64,000 bases of DNA, from positions 20,079 through 84,078 of the forward strand of contig NW_013657626.1 of assembly GCF_000142905.1 (NCBI RefSeq). The letters are read 5' to 3'. The notes under the pieces are model-generated. The model was not told the origin of the DNA, did no database searches, and saw nothing but the letters and a program-made list of their open reading frames with translations. This stretch comes from Thecamonas trahens ATCC 50062 (lineage: Eukaryota; Apusozoa; Apusomonadida; Apusomonadidae). The position numbers and the translations under genes are program-made. This document shows, piece by piece, positions 8,013 through 17,833 of this stretch. The number at the start of each line of letters is the position of its first letter. Positions within the stretch are counted from its first letter, which is position 1.

Positions 8013-11000
8013 ATGCGTCACCCTTTCCTTTTCCCTTCCACCACCTTTCTCGTGGCCGCCTTGCTCGTTGCCACAATGGCAATTCCGGCTGGCAGCGCTT
8101 GCAACGTTACTCTTGCTCACGGCAGCACTCTCGCCGACCTCAAATTAGCTATTGAAAGTGCGCCACTCTCGCCATCATGTGCAACGCCCTACGTTGTTTG
8201 TTTGGAAGCTATGATATCTGACGACTGCTCAACCATGACCACGGGCGTTCTTGTTCCTCCTGCGCTCTCGATGACTCTGCGTGGAGAGTTCAGCAACAAC
8301 ACCGTCAACGCTGTCGGCATCAACTGCACCGGCTACATCGCCCCGAATATCCTTTTTGACCTCGCCCCTCTTCCTGGCATCATCTTTACCATCGACTCGA
8401 TGACGTTCGTTGGCTTTGAGACCTCGCACTGGAAACCAGGTGGTATCGTCCGTGTCAGCGGCGCTTCTTCCACCGGTGCAATTGTCGTCCAAAACGTCAC
8501 TGTCGACTACATCACCGCGCGGATGGGTGCTATCGTCGGCGTCGACGGCAATGCTCATGACGGTGAGATCCACATCAGCAACTCAGACTTCTCCCACATC
8601 TCGGTCTCTTCTCAGGGCGGCCTGGTCTTTATCCCCGAGTCCGCCTTTGGCTGGCACGTCACCATGCGCAACATCCGAGTCTCCCACGCCTTTGCCCCTG
8701 CTGGTGCCGCCGTCGCGTTTGTCCGCCACTCACACCTTGTTGTCGACGGCGGCTCGACCTTTGTCGACACCCATGCCGAGAGCGGCTTTGCCGGAGCTGT
8801 TCAAGTCAGCAACGGATCGCTTGTCATGGCCCATGTCTCCTTCGATGACTGCTCCAGCACCTTTACCGGCTGTGTGGGTGTCACCGGTGCCGACGGCGTG
8901 GTCACCAACGTCACCGTCGTCCGTGCGCATTCTACCCAGGGCGATGGCGCAGCTTTCTCGGTCGTAAGCGACTGTCCGCTCAACGCCTCACTCACGCTTA
9001 CCGACGTCTCGGTCACCTACTCGGAGGCGCGCCATGGCGGCGCAGTCCGGGTTTATGGCATGGCAGACTGCGCGCCGCCAAGACTAATCATCGCGCGCAG
9101 CACCTTTGCCCACAACGTTGGCCGCCTCCGTGCTGGCGCTATCAACGTTGGCAACGGCATGGTTGTCATCGACAACTCTGTCATCGTCAACAACACCTCG
9201 CCGCTTGGCAGTGCCATCTACACCAACGCCATGCTTGCCGGGTCGGCGGTCACCAACTCGCTCATCACGGACAACCTCTCCACCGACAATGCCGCCACGG
9301 CCTCAGCTGTTTTTCTCGGCGCAGGCTCGCTCGTCGACTTTGCCGACTCGGCAATCTGCAGTAATCGCGCCCCGCCGTGCCGCAATGACATCTCCGCCGG
9401 GGCGCCGTACGTCCTCAATCTCAGCGGCGGGACGACCGAGGCTGAGCGTCCTTGCCTACACGGCCGTGTCGCATCCTGCCTCCCTGGCCCCTCCCTCAAC
9501 CTCACATGCGTTGCATGCCACAAAGGCTGGGCCGGGCCCCGCTGCTCGCGACGCGCGCACTGCGTCAACCCCAGCGGCGATGTTGAGTGTGCAAGCAGTG
9601 ATGTGCAGTGCTTCGAGTGTGAGGCCGGCTACGGTCGCACCTTTTTCAAGAGCATCTGCGAAGAGTGTGTCGCCGCAGAAAGCAAGTACTTTGTCTCACC
9701 CACTGTGCCGTGTGGCATCTGCGACGAAAACTGCCTCGACTGCACCGGCAGCCCTTCCAACTGCACCGCCTGTGTCTCGCATCTGATGCTCTCGGCCCCG
9801 GGCGTGAACGGGATCCGGGTCTGTCAACCGCCGCCACCACCGCCGCCGCCGCCATTGCCACCGCCGCCATCGCCACCGCCGCCTCCCTGCATCCCACCGG
9901 CAGCTGTGGATGACTGCGGCGTGTGCTCGGGGCCGGGCACAGGCCACGTCGCCAACTCGGACAAGGACGTGTGCGACGTGTGCTTTGGCGGCGGAAGCAG
10001 CATCGACGCCTGCGGCGTCTGCTTTGGCTCCGATGCTTGCGTTGATGCCTGCAGCGTTGCATGGGGTGACAACAGCACATGTGCCGGCTGCGACGGTGTT
10101 CCGCATTCAGGCCGTGTCCGTGATGTGTGCGGCGAGTGCGGCGGGGACGGCTCGTCTTGTCTCGGCTGTGACGGCGTTCCTGTCCCGCTAGGTGGCGCTC
10201 ACTACGATGCCTGTGGTGTGTGTGGCGGGAGTGCCTCGGGCGTGTGTGTCGCCTCGTGCGACAACTCGACGTTGACCCCGGTTGTCTTTGACTGCGCTGG
10301 CATCTGCAACGGCTCGGCCTTTGTGGACTCGTGTGGTGTGTGTGTGGGCGGAACCACGGGCCGAGCCCCACTAATGCACCGCGATGGCTGCGGGGACTGC
10401 TTCCAGCGGTGTGAAGGCTGTGACACAGGCGTCTTTGCCGATTTGTGTGGCGTCTGTGGCGGCGACGACTCGACCTGTGCTGGCTGTGACGGCCTGGGGG
10501 GTACCATCGACGTCTGCGGCGTTTGTGCCGGAAACGGAAGTACGTGTGCCCTATCGTGTGATCCCTCGCTGGGCCACGCCGTCGCATACGACTGCAACGG
10601 CGTGTGTGGTGGCAGCGCGCTCAACTCCGAGTGCGGTATGTGCGTGGGCGGAACGACTGGCATTCCGCCTGCCGCCTTTATCGACTCGTGCGGCAAGTGC
10701 TTTCGCGGCAACGCTGATGTCGACGCGTGTGGCGTGTGCTTTGGTAACAACGCCGATCGCGACGCCTGCGGCGTGTGCCACGGCGCCAATGCAGCGCTCG
10801 ACTCATGCGGGATCTGCTTTGGTGGCGGTAGGTTCGAGGATGTGTGCGGGGTGTGCTACGGCAACAGCACTTTGTGCGCCGGCTGCGATGCCGTCGTCAA
10901 GTCGGGCCTCGTCTATGACGACTGCGGCGTGTGCGGCGGCGATGGGGGCTCGTGCACGGTGGCGTCCGCTGCAAAAGCCTGGAGCTCGCAAGCCCTTGTC

Positions 11001-12176
11001 ATTGCTACAGCTACGGTCGGGAGCTGTATTGCCGGTGTCGTCGCAGCCGTAATCGCCGCGCTGGCGGCCAAGCGCCGGCGAGTCCAGTCGGCGTACGTGG
11101 CGGCCAAGATGGCGACCGAAGGCGAGACTGCGCCTCACGGCAAAGTTGCAGTCCTCATCACTGACGTTCAGTCGTCGACCCACCTATGGGAGGCACACCC
11201 ATCCGCCATGGTGGCTGCCATCGACGCCCACAATGACGCCTTTCGCCGTCTCCTCGCCCGCCACGGCGGATACGAGGTGCGGACCGAGGGCGACTCATTT
11301 GTGGTTGTCTTTGCTGATGCGGCTGCCGCTGTCGCTGCTGCCGTCGACATCCAACGCGAGCTCATGGAGCTTGACTGGCCTGAAGAGCTCCTTGTCGACA
11401 GCCTTGTCCCCACCGTCGATCATGTGTGGGTCGGCTTGCGAGTCCGGATGGGCATCTCTCTGGCGACGGTCGCGCGGACTTGGGTGGCGCGGACGGAGCG
11501 GTTCACCTACGAGGGTCCCGGCATGGTCGATGCGCAGATGATTGGCGATTGTGGGTGTGGCGGCCAGGTGGTTGTCGACGCCGACGTCGCCACTGCCGCA
11601 ACCGCAGCCGGCTTTCATCTCGAACGCCTCGGCAACTACTCTGCGCCGTCGTCGAGCAAGGCGTACGAGCTCTGGCAAGTCATCATCAAGGACCTCACTC
11701 ACTTGCGTGGCCTCGATGCCTCCAGCATCCGCGGCCTTGCCCGTCTCGCTTCGGCCAGCTCGTCGAGCTCGATCGCAGACCCGCCGTCATTGACTAGCAC
11801 TCCTCCGCAACCACCGCTTTCTTGTCCGCTCCCTCCCGTCCTGGGCCCACAAGGCCTCTCCATCTCGCAGCCCGATAGCAGGGCCTTGCTCTCAAGAATA
11901 CGGAACCATCGGAGCGCAAGCGCCGTCGCTCTCACTACCGCGTACGCAAGCCAGGACGAAGACTCGTCCATCAAGCCGGGCACCCATCGCAGCGGAACTC
12001 CGACGCGCAGCCGTCGCAACCTGCGTCGCAACTCGCGCAACTATAGCCCTGGCTCGAGCCCCACCACCGACCGCATCACGCGCGTTTCCAGCCTTCGTCG
12101 CTTCTCATCTCGGCGCATCTCGCCGGCTTCTACGCTCACCTCCAAGTCGAACAACTCTTCGCAAGACGGCGCGTAG
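8013..12176 (+). CDS. Receptor-type class III nucleotidyl cyclase with beta-helix and Cys-rich ectodomain
   Basis: A 1387-residue single-pass membrane protein. Residues 1-29 form a signal peptide. Residues about 30-470 are Asn/Thr/Gly-rich with repeated short strands, like a right-handed parallel beta-helix. A Cys-rich block with EGF/furin-like spacing follows, then a poly-Pro stretch (about 607-630) and about 20 repeats of the type CGVCGGDGSSC up to about 980. One transmembrane helix lies near 992-1016. The cytosolic cyclase domain starts at VAVLITDVQSSTHLWE; its metal-binding Asp residues are 1051 and 1094 (TEGDSF). The usual Asn and Arg of the transition-state motif appear as Asp1173 and Ile1177 (MVDAQMIGD), and the purine-selecting Lys position is Arg1091. 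The C-tail is Ser/Arg-rich. Ligand and nucleotide preference are unknown; catalysis may be altered. Confidence 0.88.
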   Translation: MRHPFLFPSTTFLVAALLVATMAIPAGSACNVTLAHGSTLADLKLAIESAPLSPSCATPYVVCLEAMISDDCSTMTTGVLVPPALSMTLRGEFSNNTVNAVGINCTGYIAPNILFDLAPLPGIIFTIDSMTFVGFETSHWKPGGIVRVSGASSTGAIVVQNVTVDYITARMGAIVGVDGNAHDGEIHISNSDFSHISVSSQGGLVFIPESAFGWHVTMRNIRVSHAFAPAGAAVAFVRHSHLVVDGGSTFVDTHAESGFAGAVQVSNGSLVMAHVSFDDCSSTFTGCVGVTGADGVVTNVTVVRAHSTQGDGAAFSVVSDCPLNASLTLTDVSVTYSEARHGGAVRVYGMADCAPPRLIIARSTFAHNVGRLRAGAINVGNGMVVIDNSVIVNNTSPLGSAIYTNAMLAGSAVTNSLITDNLSTDNAATASAVFLGAGSLVDFADSAICSNRAPPCRNDISAGAPYVLNLSGGTTEAERPCLHGRVASCLPGPSLNLTCVACHKGWAGPRCSRRAHCVNPSGDVECASSDVQCFECEAGYGRTFFKSICEECVAAESKYFVSPTVPCGICDENCLDCTGSPSNCTACVSHLMLSAPGVNGIRVCQPPPPPPPPPLPPPPSPPPPPCIPPAAVDDCGVCSGPGTGHVANSDKDVCDVCFGGGSSIDACGVCFGSDACVDACSVAWGDNSTCAGCDGVPHSGRVRDVCGECGGDGSSCLGCDGVPVPLGGAHYDACGVCGGSASGVCVASCDNSTLTPVVFDCAGICNGSAFVDSCGVCVGGTTGRAPLMHRDGCGDCFQRCEGCDTGVFADLCGVCGGDDSTCAGCDGLGGTIDVCGVCAGNGSTCALSCDPSLGHAVAYDCNGVCGGSALNSECGMCVGGTTGIPPAAFIDSCGKCFRGNADVDACGVCFGNNADRDACGVCHGANAALDSCGICFGGGRFEDVCGVCYGNSTLCAGCDAVVKSGLVYDDCGVCGGDGGSCTVASAAKAWSSQALVIATATVGSCIAGVVAAVIAALAAKRRRVQSAYVAAKMATEGETAPHGKVAVLITDVQSSTHLWEAHPSAMVAAIDAHNDAFRRLLARHGGYEVRTEGDSFVVVFADAAAAVAAAVDIQRELMELDWPEELLVDSLVPTVDHVWVGLRVRMGISLATVARTWVARTERFTYEGPGMVDAQMIGDCGCGGQVVVDADVATAATAAGFHLERLGNYSAPSSSKAYELWQVIIKDLTHLRGLDASSIRGLARLASASSSSSIADPPSLTSTPPQPPLSCPLPPVLGPQGLSISQPDSRALLSRIRNHRSASAVALTTAYASQDEDSSIKPGTHRSGTPTRSRRNLRRNSRNYSPGSSPTTDRITRVSSLRRFSSRRISPASTLTSKSNNSSQDGA

Positions 12177-12602
12177 ATCGCTTGCTCGAGGCCAAAGTCT
12201 ATCCTTGGTGTGAAACAGCCCACCATGTTTGTTTCATGGCGTTGACCACCTCGGAACAGACATACACAGAACAAAAAGACTACAGTCCCTCACAATACCA
12301 CAATTATTCATCCGCAGAAAAAAAATGGGAATGTGTGACCGACCACAAACGTTGTCCCAAACCGTTTTGAGGGTCAGCTTGGGTCAGCCGCAGCAAGCAA
12401 AGCATGTTGGCAGGAGACGCCGTGCCGCGACACCCAAGCCGATCATATCTCACCCACCCACCCCACCCCCTACCACCGCCACCGCCACCGCTACACCCAC
12501 CCACACACGCACACCCCGCCACTCTTGCCACCCGCCCCACCACCCCCACCACCACCACCACCTCACTACCCGCTACCCACCCCCCCACCCTCCCACTATC
12601 CC
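12177..12602. other. Spacer before the histidine kinase
   Basis: Tandem spacer of about 425 bp. The second half is dominated by CCACC/CACCC low-complexity sequence. The kinase frame stays open through it (from 12525) only as a Pro-rich run, which I treat as 5' UTR. Confidence 0.6.
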
Positions 12603-12843
12603 ATGTCTTGCCCCTTGGGATTCACTTCGGGTAGCCGACCTGGAGGAGGTGCGGTAGAGGCCACGGGCGGTGGTCGCGGCGACGAACAAGGCCAAGCACA
12701 ACAACACCATTCATCACGGACAGCCAACGAGACCACGAGTACCACCACCACCACCACCACCACCACCACCACCGCTGCCACCACCAACACCGATGCCACT
12801 ACAGCCGCAGCATCCCCAAATCCATCACCACCATCATCATCAC

Positions 12844-12874
<31 letters not shown>

Positions 12875-15800
12875 GTCATGTTCACCTGCTTCGGTCAAGG
12901 GCACAGCAAAGTCTGCCATCATCGACAAGATTGAAAGTGGCCCAGCAGGAGACGGATCGTATCGTCCCTTGCTCAAGACATCTGATGACGACGTCGATGA
13001 CGACGTCGACGATGGCGATGGGGACGGTGTTGATGATCCTAGCTTGCTCATATCACTGTTCGTGGAGGATTTGTCGTCGGATGGCAACTCGCTACCGGCC
13101 GTTCTCAACTCGTCAGGCATCAATGCCGAGTCGCTGGCGAGCTTCCTCAACTCGGTCTCGATGGACCATGCCTCCAGCACGCTCTCGACCATCGGGTCTA
13201 CCGACAACGAAGGCCTTAGCGACGACGTCAAGCTCGTGCTGCAGAATATTGGCGAAGTGACGACCGAGAGTGATACCGATGATGACGACGAGTTGCGGGC
13301 CGCCCGCGAACTGGAAGCACGTCAGTCGGGGTATGTGGTCGACTCGCCGACATCCGGCAACATTTGGTGGCCCAAGCTCCAGTCGCACAAGGTCTCGCTC
13401 TCGGAGGAAGACCTTGTGCTTATGGCCGACGACCCGGTTGAGTATCTGAAGCGGCGGAGTGGGCGCGTAACCGAGTGCATCATCCACGCCCAGGCGCAGT
13501 GCCTGATTGACACGCCGGCGGCGCAAGTCTTCGGCACGCTCCTCGAGGCTATTCTCACCTTGACCGACTCGGAGTACGGGTTCATCGGCGAGATCGTCGA
13601 CGTCAAGGGCGAGCCAGTCCTGCTCACCCACGCCATCACCAACATTGCGTGGAACGACCAGATGCGCGAGTACTACGACAACCAGATTGCCACCAAGGGT
13701 GGCTTTGTCTTTGACAATCTCAACACGCTCTTTGGCCGAGTCATGATCACCGGCGAACCGTACATTGCCAACTCGCCCGACACCGACGAGTTCCGCTCGC
13801 CGGCCGGTCGGCCCGAGGGCCATCCGCCGCTCAACGCCTTCCTCGGCGTCCCGCTCAAGCACGGCGGCGAACTTGTCGGCATGGTCGGCGTCGCCAACCG
13901 GCCGGTCGGCTACACCTCGCACGTCGTCGAGTTTCTCGAACCTCTCCTCCTCACTGTCGGCAACATTGTCACCTCGTTCCGCAACCAGCGCATGCGCCAG
14001 TTTGCAGAGTCCGAAGTGGAGCGGATGAAGAACAGGTTGGAGCGGACCGTCCGCCGGCGAACCCGCGCCCTGCGCCACAAGAATACCCTCCTCCGCGCCG
14101 CTGTCATCAAGCGCATGGAGATGGAGCGGATCGCCATCACGTTTGCAAAGACCCAGTCGGCCTTCCTCGCCAAGATGTCCCACGAGATCCGCACCCCGCT
14201 CAACGGTGTCATCGGCATGTCCGAGCTGCTCGAGCTCTCGCCGCTCAACGCCCAGCAGCGAGTCTATGTCTCTACCATCCGCTCCTCCGCCAACTCGCTC
14301 CAGGCTGTCATCTCGGACGTCCTCGACTTTTCTAAGATCGAGTCAGACAACCTCTCGCTCGAGGCCATCGCCTTCTCGCCCGTCGAGCTCATCGAGCAGT
14401 CGGCCCAGATTGTCGGGCCCAAGGCCGAGAGCAAGGGTATCGGCCTCGTCGCACACGTCTCGCCGGCCACCGCGCTCACTGTCGTCGGCGACCCGTCGCG
14501 TCTCAAGCAGGTCATCCTCAACCTCGTCAACAACGCCGTCAAGTTTACCTCTGTCGGCCGCGTCGTCATCCACGTTGTGCCAACCGAGACTTCGTCAACG
14601 ACCCAGAACCTTCGCATCACCATCGAAGACACCGGCATCGGAATCTCCGATGAGCAGCTCGATCGCCTCTTCCAGCCCTACCGCCAGGCCGAGGCCTCCA
14701 TCGCCCGCATGTACGGCGGAACAGGCCTCGGTCTCGTCATCTCCAAGAAGATAGTCGAGCTCATGGGCGGCTCCATCACTGTCGAGTCCACCGTCGACGT
14801 CGGCACCTCGTTCATCGTCGACATCCCGTTTGCGCTCCGCGCCGACAGCCTCGCCCCCGGTCCGTCGGCGCTCGGCGGGCCCAACTCGACCTCGGTCGAC
14901 AACTCGATCTCCACAGACTCGGCTGTCTCCTCACTCATGTCTTTGCTCACCATCCGGGATCGCATCGCCGACCTGCGATTTGTTGGCAAGCGCGCGCTGC
15001 TGGTCGAGGCCGACCCCGTCGCCTCGTCAGCCATGGAACTTTACTGCTCCACCATCGGCTTTGAGGTCGAAACCGCAGAATCCGGCATGCGCGCCATGCT
15101 CGCTGTCGCCAAGGACACAGCCACCGCCAAGGCCATCCTCGACAAGCGGCCATACGCCTACATTTTTATCTCCACCGAGCTTGGTGACGTTGCCGCTGAC
15201 GCCCTCGCCGAGCAGCTGCAGCACATGCCCGAGCCGCCGACCGCCAAGATTGTCGTCATGTCGTCGTACGAGAAGCTCAACGCCCGCTGGGAGGTCGTCT
15301 TTGATGCCACCCTTGTGCGGCCCATGCTCCCGCACACCGTCCACGACGCCATCACCATGACCTTGACAACCGGCTCAGCCCACGGATGGCTTTCGGTCGG
15401 CTCTGATTCAAGCTTTGTCACCCGGCTCGCTCCCTTTGACTCGTCCACCACCAACGTTGCTGCCATCATCCGCCTCAAGATGCTCCTGCCCGACGCATTT
15501 AACGTCATCATCGTCGACGACAACCAGACTAACCTTGACGTGGCCCAGCTCATGCTCTCCCGTTTGCGGCTCACCGCCGAGGCCGAAAGCGACCCAGAAG
15601 TGGCGCTTGACAAGATCGTCGCCAACTCGTACGATCTCGTACTCCTCGACTGCTACATGCCGTCGCTCTCGGGCTACGAATTGACCAAGCGGCTGCGCGA
15701 GGCCGAAGCTGAGCTGCACCCCTCGCGCCACACCCGCGTCATCGCCATGTCTGCCGCAGTCATGTCGCAAGAAGTCGAAAAGTGCATGGACGCCGGCATG

Positions 15801-16793
15801 GACGGCTTCATCGCAAAGCCGCTCTTTCTCGACGCTCTCTTCTCCATGCTCTGCAAGGAGCTCGAGGGCTACCACGCCGCCATCGAGTCTGCGCTCGTCA
15901 ACGGTGACTACGCCCCCGAGTACTCGGCCTCAATCTCGCAGTCCAACTCGGTCTCGACCGCAATGACCCTTCTCCAAAAGCCCAGCGACAAGGCCTTGCG
16001 TGAGCCTGCTGTCGCCTCTGGCTCATCGTCAGGCTCAGACTCGGACTCGGACTCGGACTCGGACATGGACTCGGACTCGGGGCGGCTGGCGCGCCTTTCG
16101 TACGACTCCAAGCAGAACTCGATGTGCTCGGCCTCGGTCCCGTCGCTCTGCTCAGCGTCGATCGAAAAAGTTGATGTCACCCTTGCTGCCGCCACCGTCA
16201 TCCTTGCCGAGGCGCCCAAGCACATCTACGACGCGCCGCTGTCCGCCGACTCGAGTACGTCATCCGCCTCATTGTCCAGTGATGACCGGGACCGCAAGTC
16301 GAAGCGGAAGAAGAAGCGCAAGAGAAAGAAGAGCAAGAGGAAGCTCAAGTCTAAGATCCCGAGCGCCTCCTCGCCGGTCCCGGGCATGGATGTCGTGCCC
16401 CCACTCGTTTCCCCAAAGACGACCACGGTGGATGCCACGTCAAAGTCCACGCTTTTGCTCGGCTCTGCCAAGCCGGCCAGTCGCAATCCGTCGTCGAGTT
16501 CGGAAACGGTGACAACCTCATCCGAAGCCGATCTGGCCTCGATCGACTCAGGCTCAACCGTGGAGACAATGTCGCTGCACATGGAACAGGCACCGGTCCG
16601 ACGGCGGCTGCCCAGGAAGCTGCCACCGGTTCCCGAGTCGTCCATGTCACGCAGCGCCATGTCGGAGCCGCCCGTGCCACAGAAGAAGGCCCGGCCCAAG
16701 GCCCGCCGCAACGAGCGCGATCCGACCTGGATCTACGTCGCCCTCATTCTCGCTGTCACCGTTATCGTCAACAAGCTCATCGACCGGATGTAG
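12603..16793 (+). CDS. Hybrid histidine kinase with GAF domain, degenerate plus intact receiver and C-terminal membrane anchor
   Basis: A 1396-residue sensor kinase. I chose the Met at 12603 (MSCPLGF); the in-frame Pro-rich stretch upstream looks like UTR. The order is: poly-Thr/poly-Ser and Asp-rich tail; GAF domain (about 290-460); basic coiled linker; HisKA with phospho-acceptor His527 (KMSHEIRTPLNG); HATPase with the N-box LVNNAVKF, DTGIGIS and GGTGLGL; a receiver-like domain (about 790-925) lacking the acceptor Asp; an intact receiver (about 970-1095) with Asp1016 (LVLLDCYMP) and the Lys in AKPLF; Ser/Asp-rich and Lys-rich tail segments; and a final hydrophobic helix (WIYVALILAVTVIVNKLI). 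No other helix or signal peptide is visible. It would phosphorelay from His527 to Asp1016 and then to an HPt protein encoded elsewhere. Confidence 0.9.
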
Positions 16794-16832
16794 TTTACCA
16801 ACCAGCAGCGGTAGCCTAGGCCAGCCATACGC

Positions 16833-17450
16833 TCACTTTGTCGTGTTGAGCTCGGCAATGACGTGCTTCAGCACGTCCGACGTAGGGACAGACGCATCAA
16901 ATGAGCCGACAAGCTTGCCGCGGCGGGAGAAGAGGACGCGATGGAAGACGCCGGCCGGGATCAGCTCGGGCTTCTCCTTCAGCTCGCGTGCAACGAACCG
17001 ATAGATAGAGCTCGGCTTCTCGCCAATATCAGCAACTTCTGTCAACGGCAGCGTCACGCCCATGTTGTGGACCTCTTCCCTCAGCGCCTCGCGATCAAGC
17101 TCCTCACTTCCATCGACTCCCTCGACAGGCGAGGCCAGCACAAAGAGACCCTTTGACCTCAGCTCTTGCCACATTGCCTCCAGTTCCGGAATGTGACTCG
17201 CCGCCGCTTTTTCCACAACGCCATCATTTGCCCGAACTTTTGAATGAAGCGCAAAGGTTGTCGTCAGCAGAACCTTGCCCGTCAAGTAGTACATGGGCAG
17301 GTGCATACCATCGAGGGTGTCCACAGCCACGCCCTCGGCGTAGAGCGACTTGCCCCAACCAAGCGGAGGCTCATGCGAGTAGCTACTGGCCCTCCTCCGC
17401 ACCGCTCCTTCAACCATACGCCTCACTCCGCCAATTCCCGCCCTCAGCAT
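16833..17450 (-). CDS. Glutathione-peroxidase-like thioredoxin-fold protein without cysteine
   Basis: A 205-residue protein with the glutathione peroxidase outline. LTGKVLLTTTFAL matches the GPx strand before the active site (usually GKVLLIVNVASKCG). ELEAMWQELRSKGLFVLASPVEG matches the helix and strand that normally lead to the FPCNQF motif, followed by VTLPLTEVADIGEKPS and a C-terminal VLFSRRGKLVGSF strand. The peroxidatic Cys/Sec and the NQF motif are absent, and I find no cysteine in the whole protein. The first about 30 residues are basic, without acids apart from one Glu, and Ser/Ala-rich, suggesting mitochondrial import. It probably does not act as a thiol peroxidase. Its stop is about 40 bp from the convergent kinase stop. 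Confidence 0.72.
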   Translation of the reverse strand: MLRAGIGGVRRMVEGAVRRRASSYSHEPPLGWGKSLYAEGVAVDTLDGMHLPMYYLTGKVLLTTTFALHSKVRANDGVVEKAAASHIPELEAMWQELRSKGLFVLASPVEGVDGSEELDREALREEVHNMGVTLPLTEVADIGEKPSSIYRFVARELKEKPELIPAGVFHRVLFSRRGKLVGSFDASVPTSDVLKHVIAELNTTK

Positions 17451-17833
17451 GCTCTACGTCAAGTGTATGCCCATACCCATCCCCTTTGCCACCTGCCTCT
17501 TGTTCGTGACCGTGATCGTGATCGTGATCGTGATCTCTCGCCAGGTCGTCATCGATCGGGCGAGTGGGGAGGGAGCAAGGAAGGACGGGCTCCAATAGCA
17601 CGACGACAGCTACGGTCTGATGGCCATGCATGCCGACACTTGCTTCACCCGCTACCGCTCGAACGTCATCGAGTTCGGGTTCGGGTTCGGGTTCGCCATC
17701 ATACGCCAGGTCGTCACCGATCCGGCGGGCGGGCAAAGGGGCGAGCGGACAGGCGGCGGCAACGAGCAGCAGCAGCTTGCAGGACACGGACCACTTCTCG
17801 CCGCTTACCACAGTTGTTGGACTGGGTGACAAC
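17451..17833. other. Divergent promoter between GPx-like and cyclophilin genes
   Basis: This 383-bp stretch contains a GTGATC-type tandem repeat (17513-17543) and a GTTCGG repeat (about 17670-17695). The cyclophilin frame is open upstream to 17630 without a convincing start. No other gene is seen. Confidence 0.6.
17513..17543. repeat. GTGATC short tandem repeat
   Basis: Five tandem copies of a hexamer of the type CGTGAT lie in the divergent promoter of the GPx-like and cyclophilin genes. Related GATC-containing repeats occur elsewhere in the window. Confidence 0.85.
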
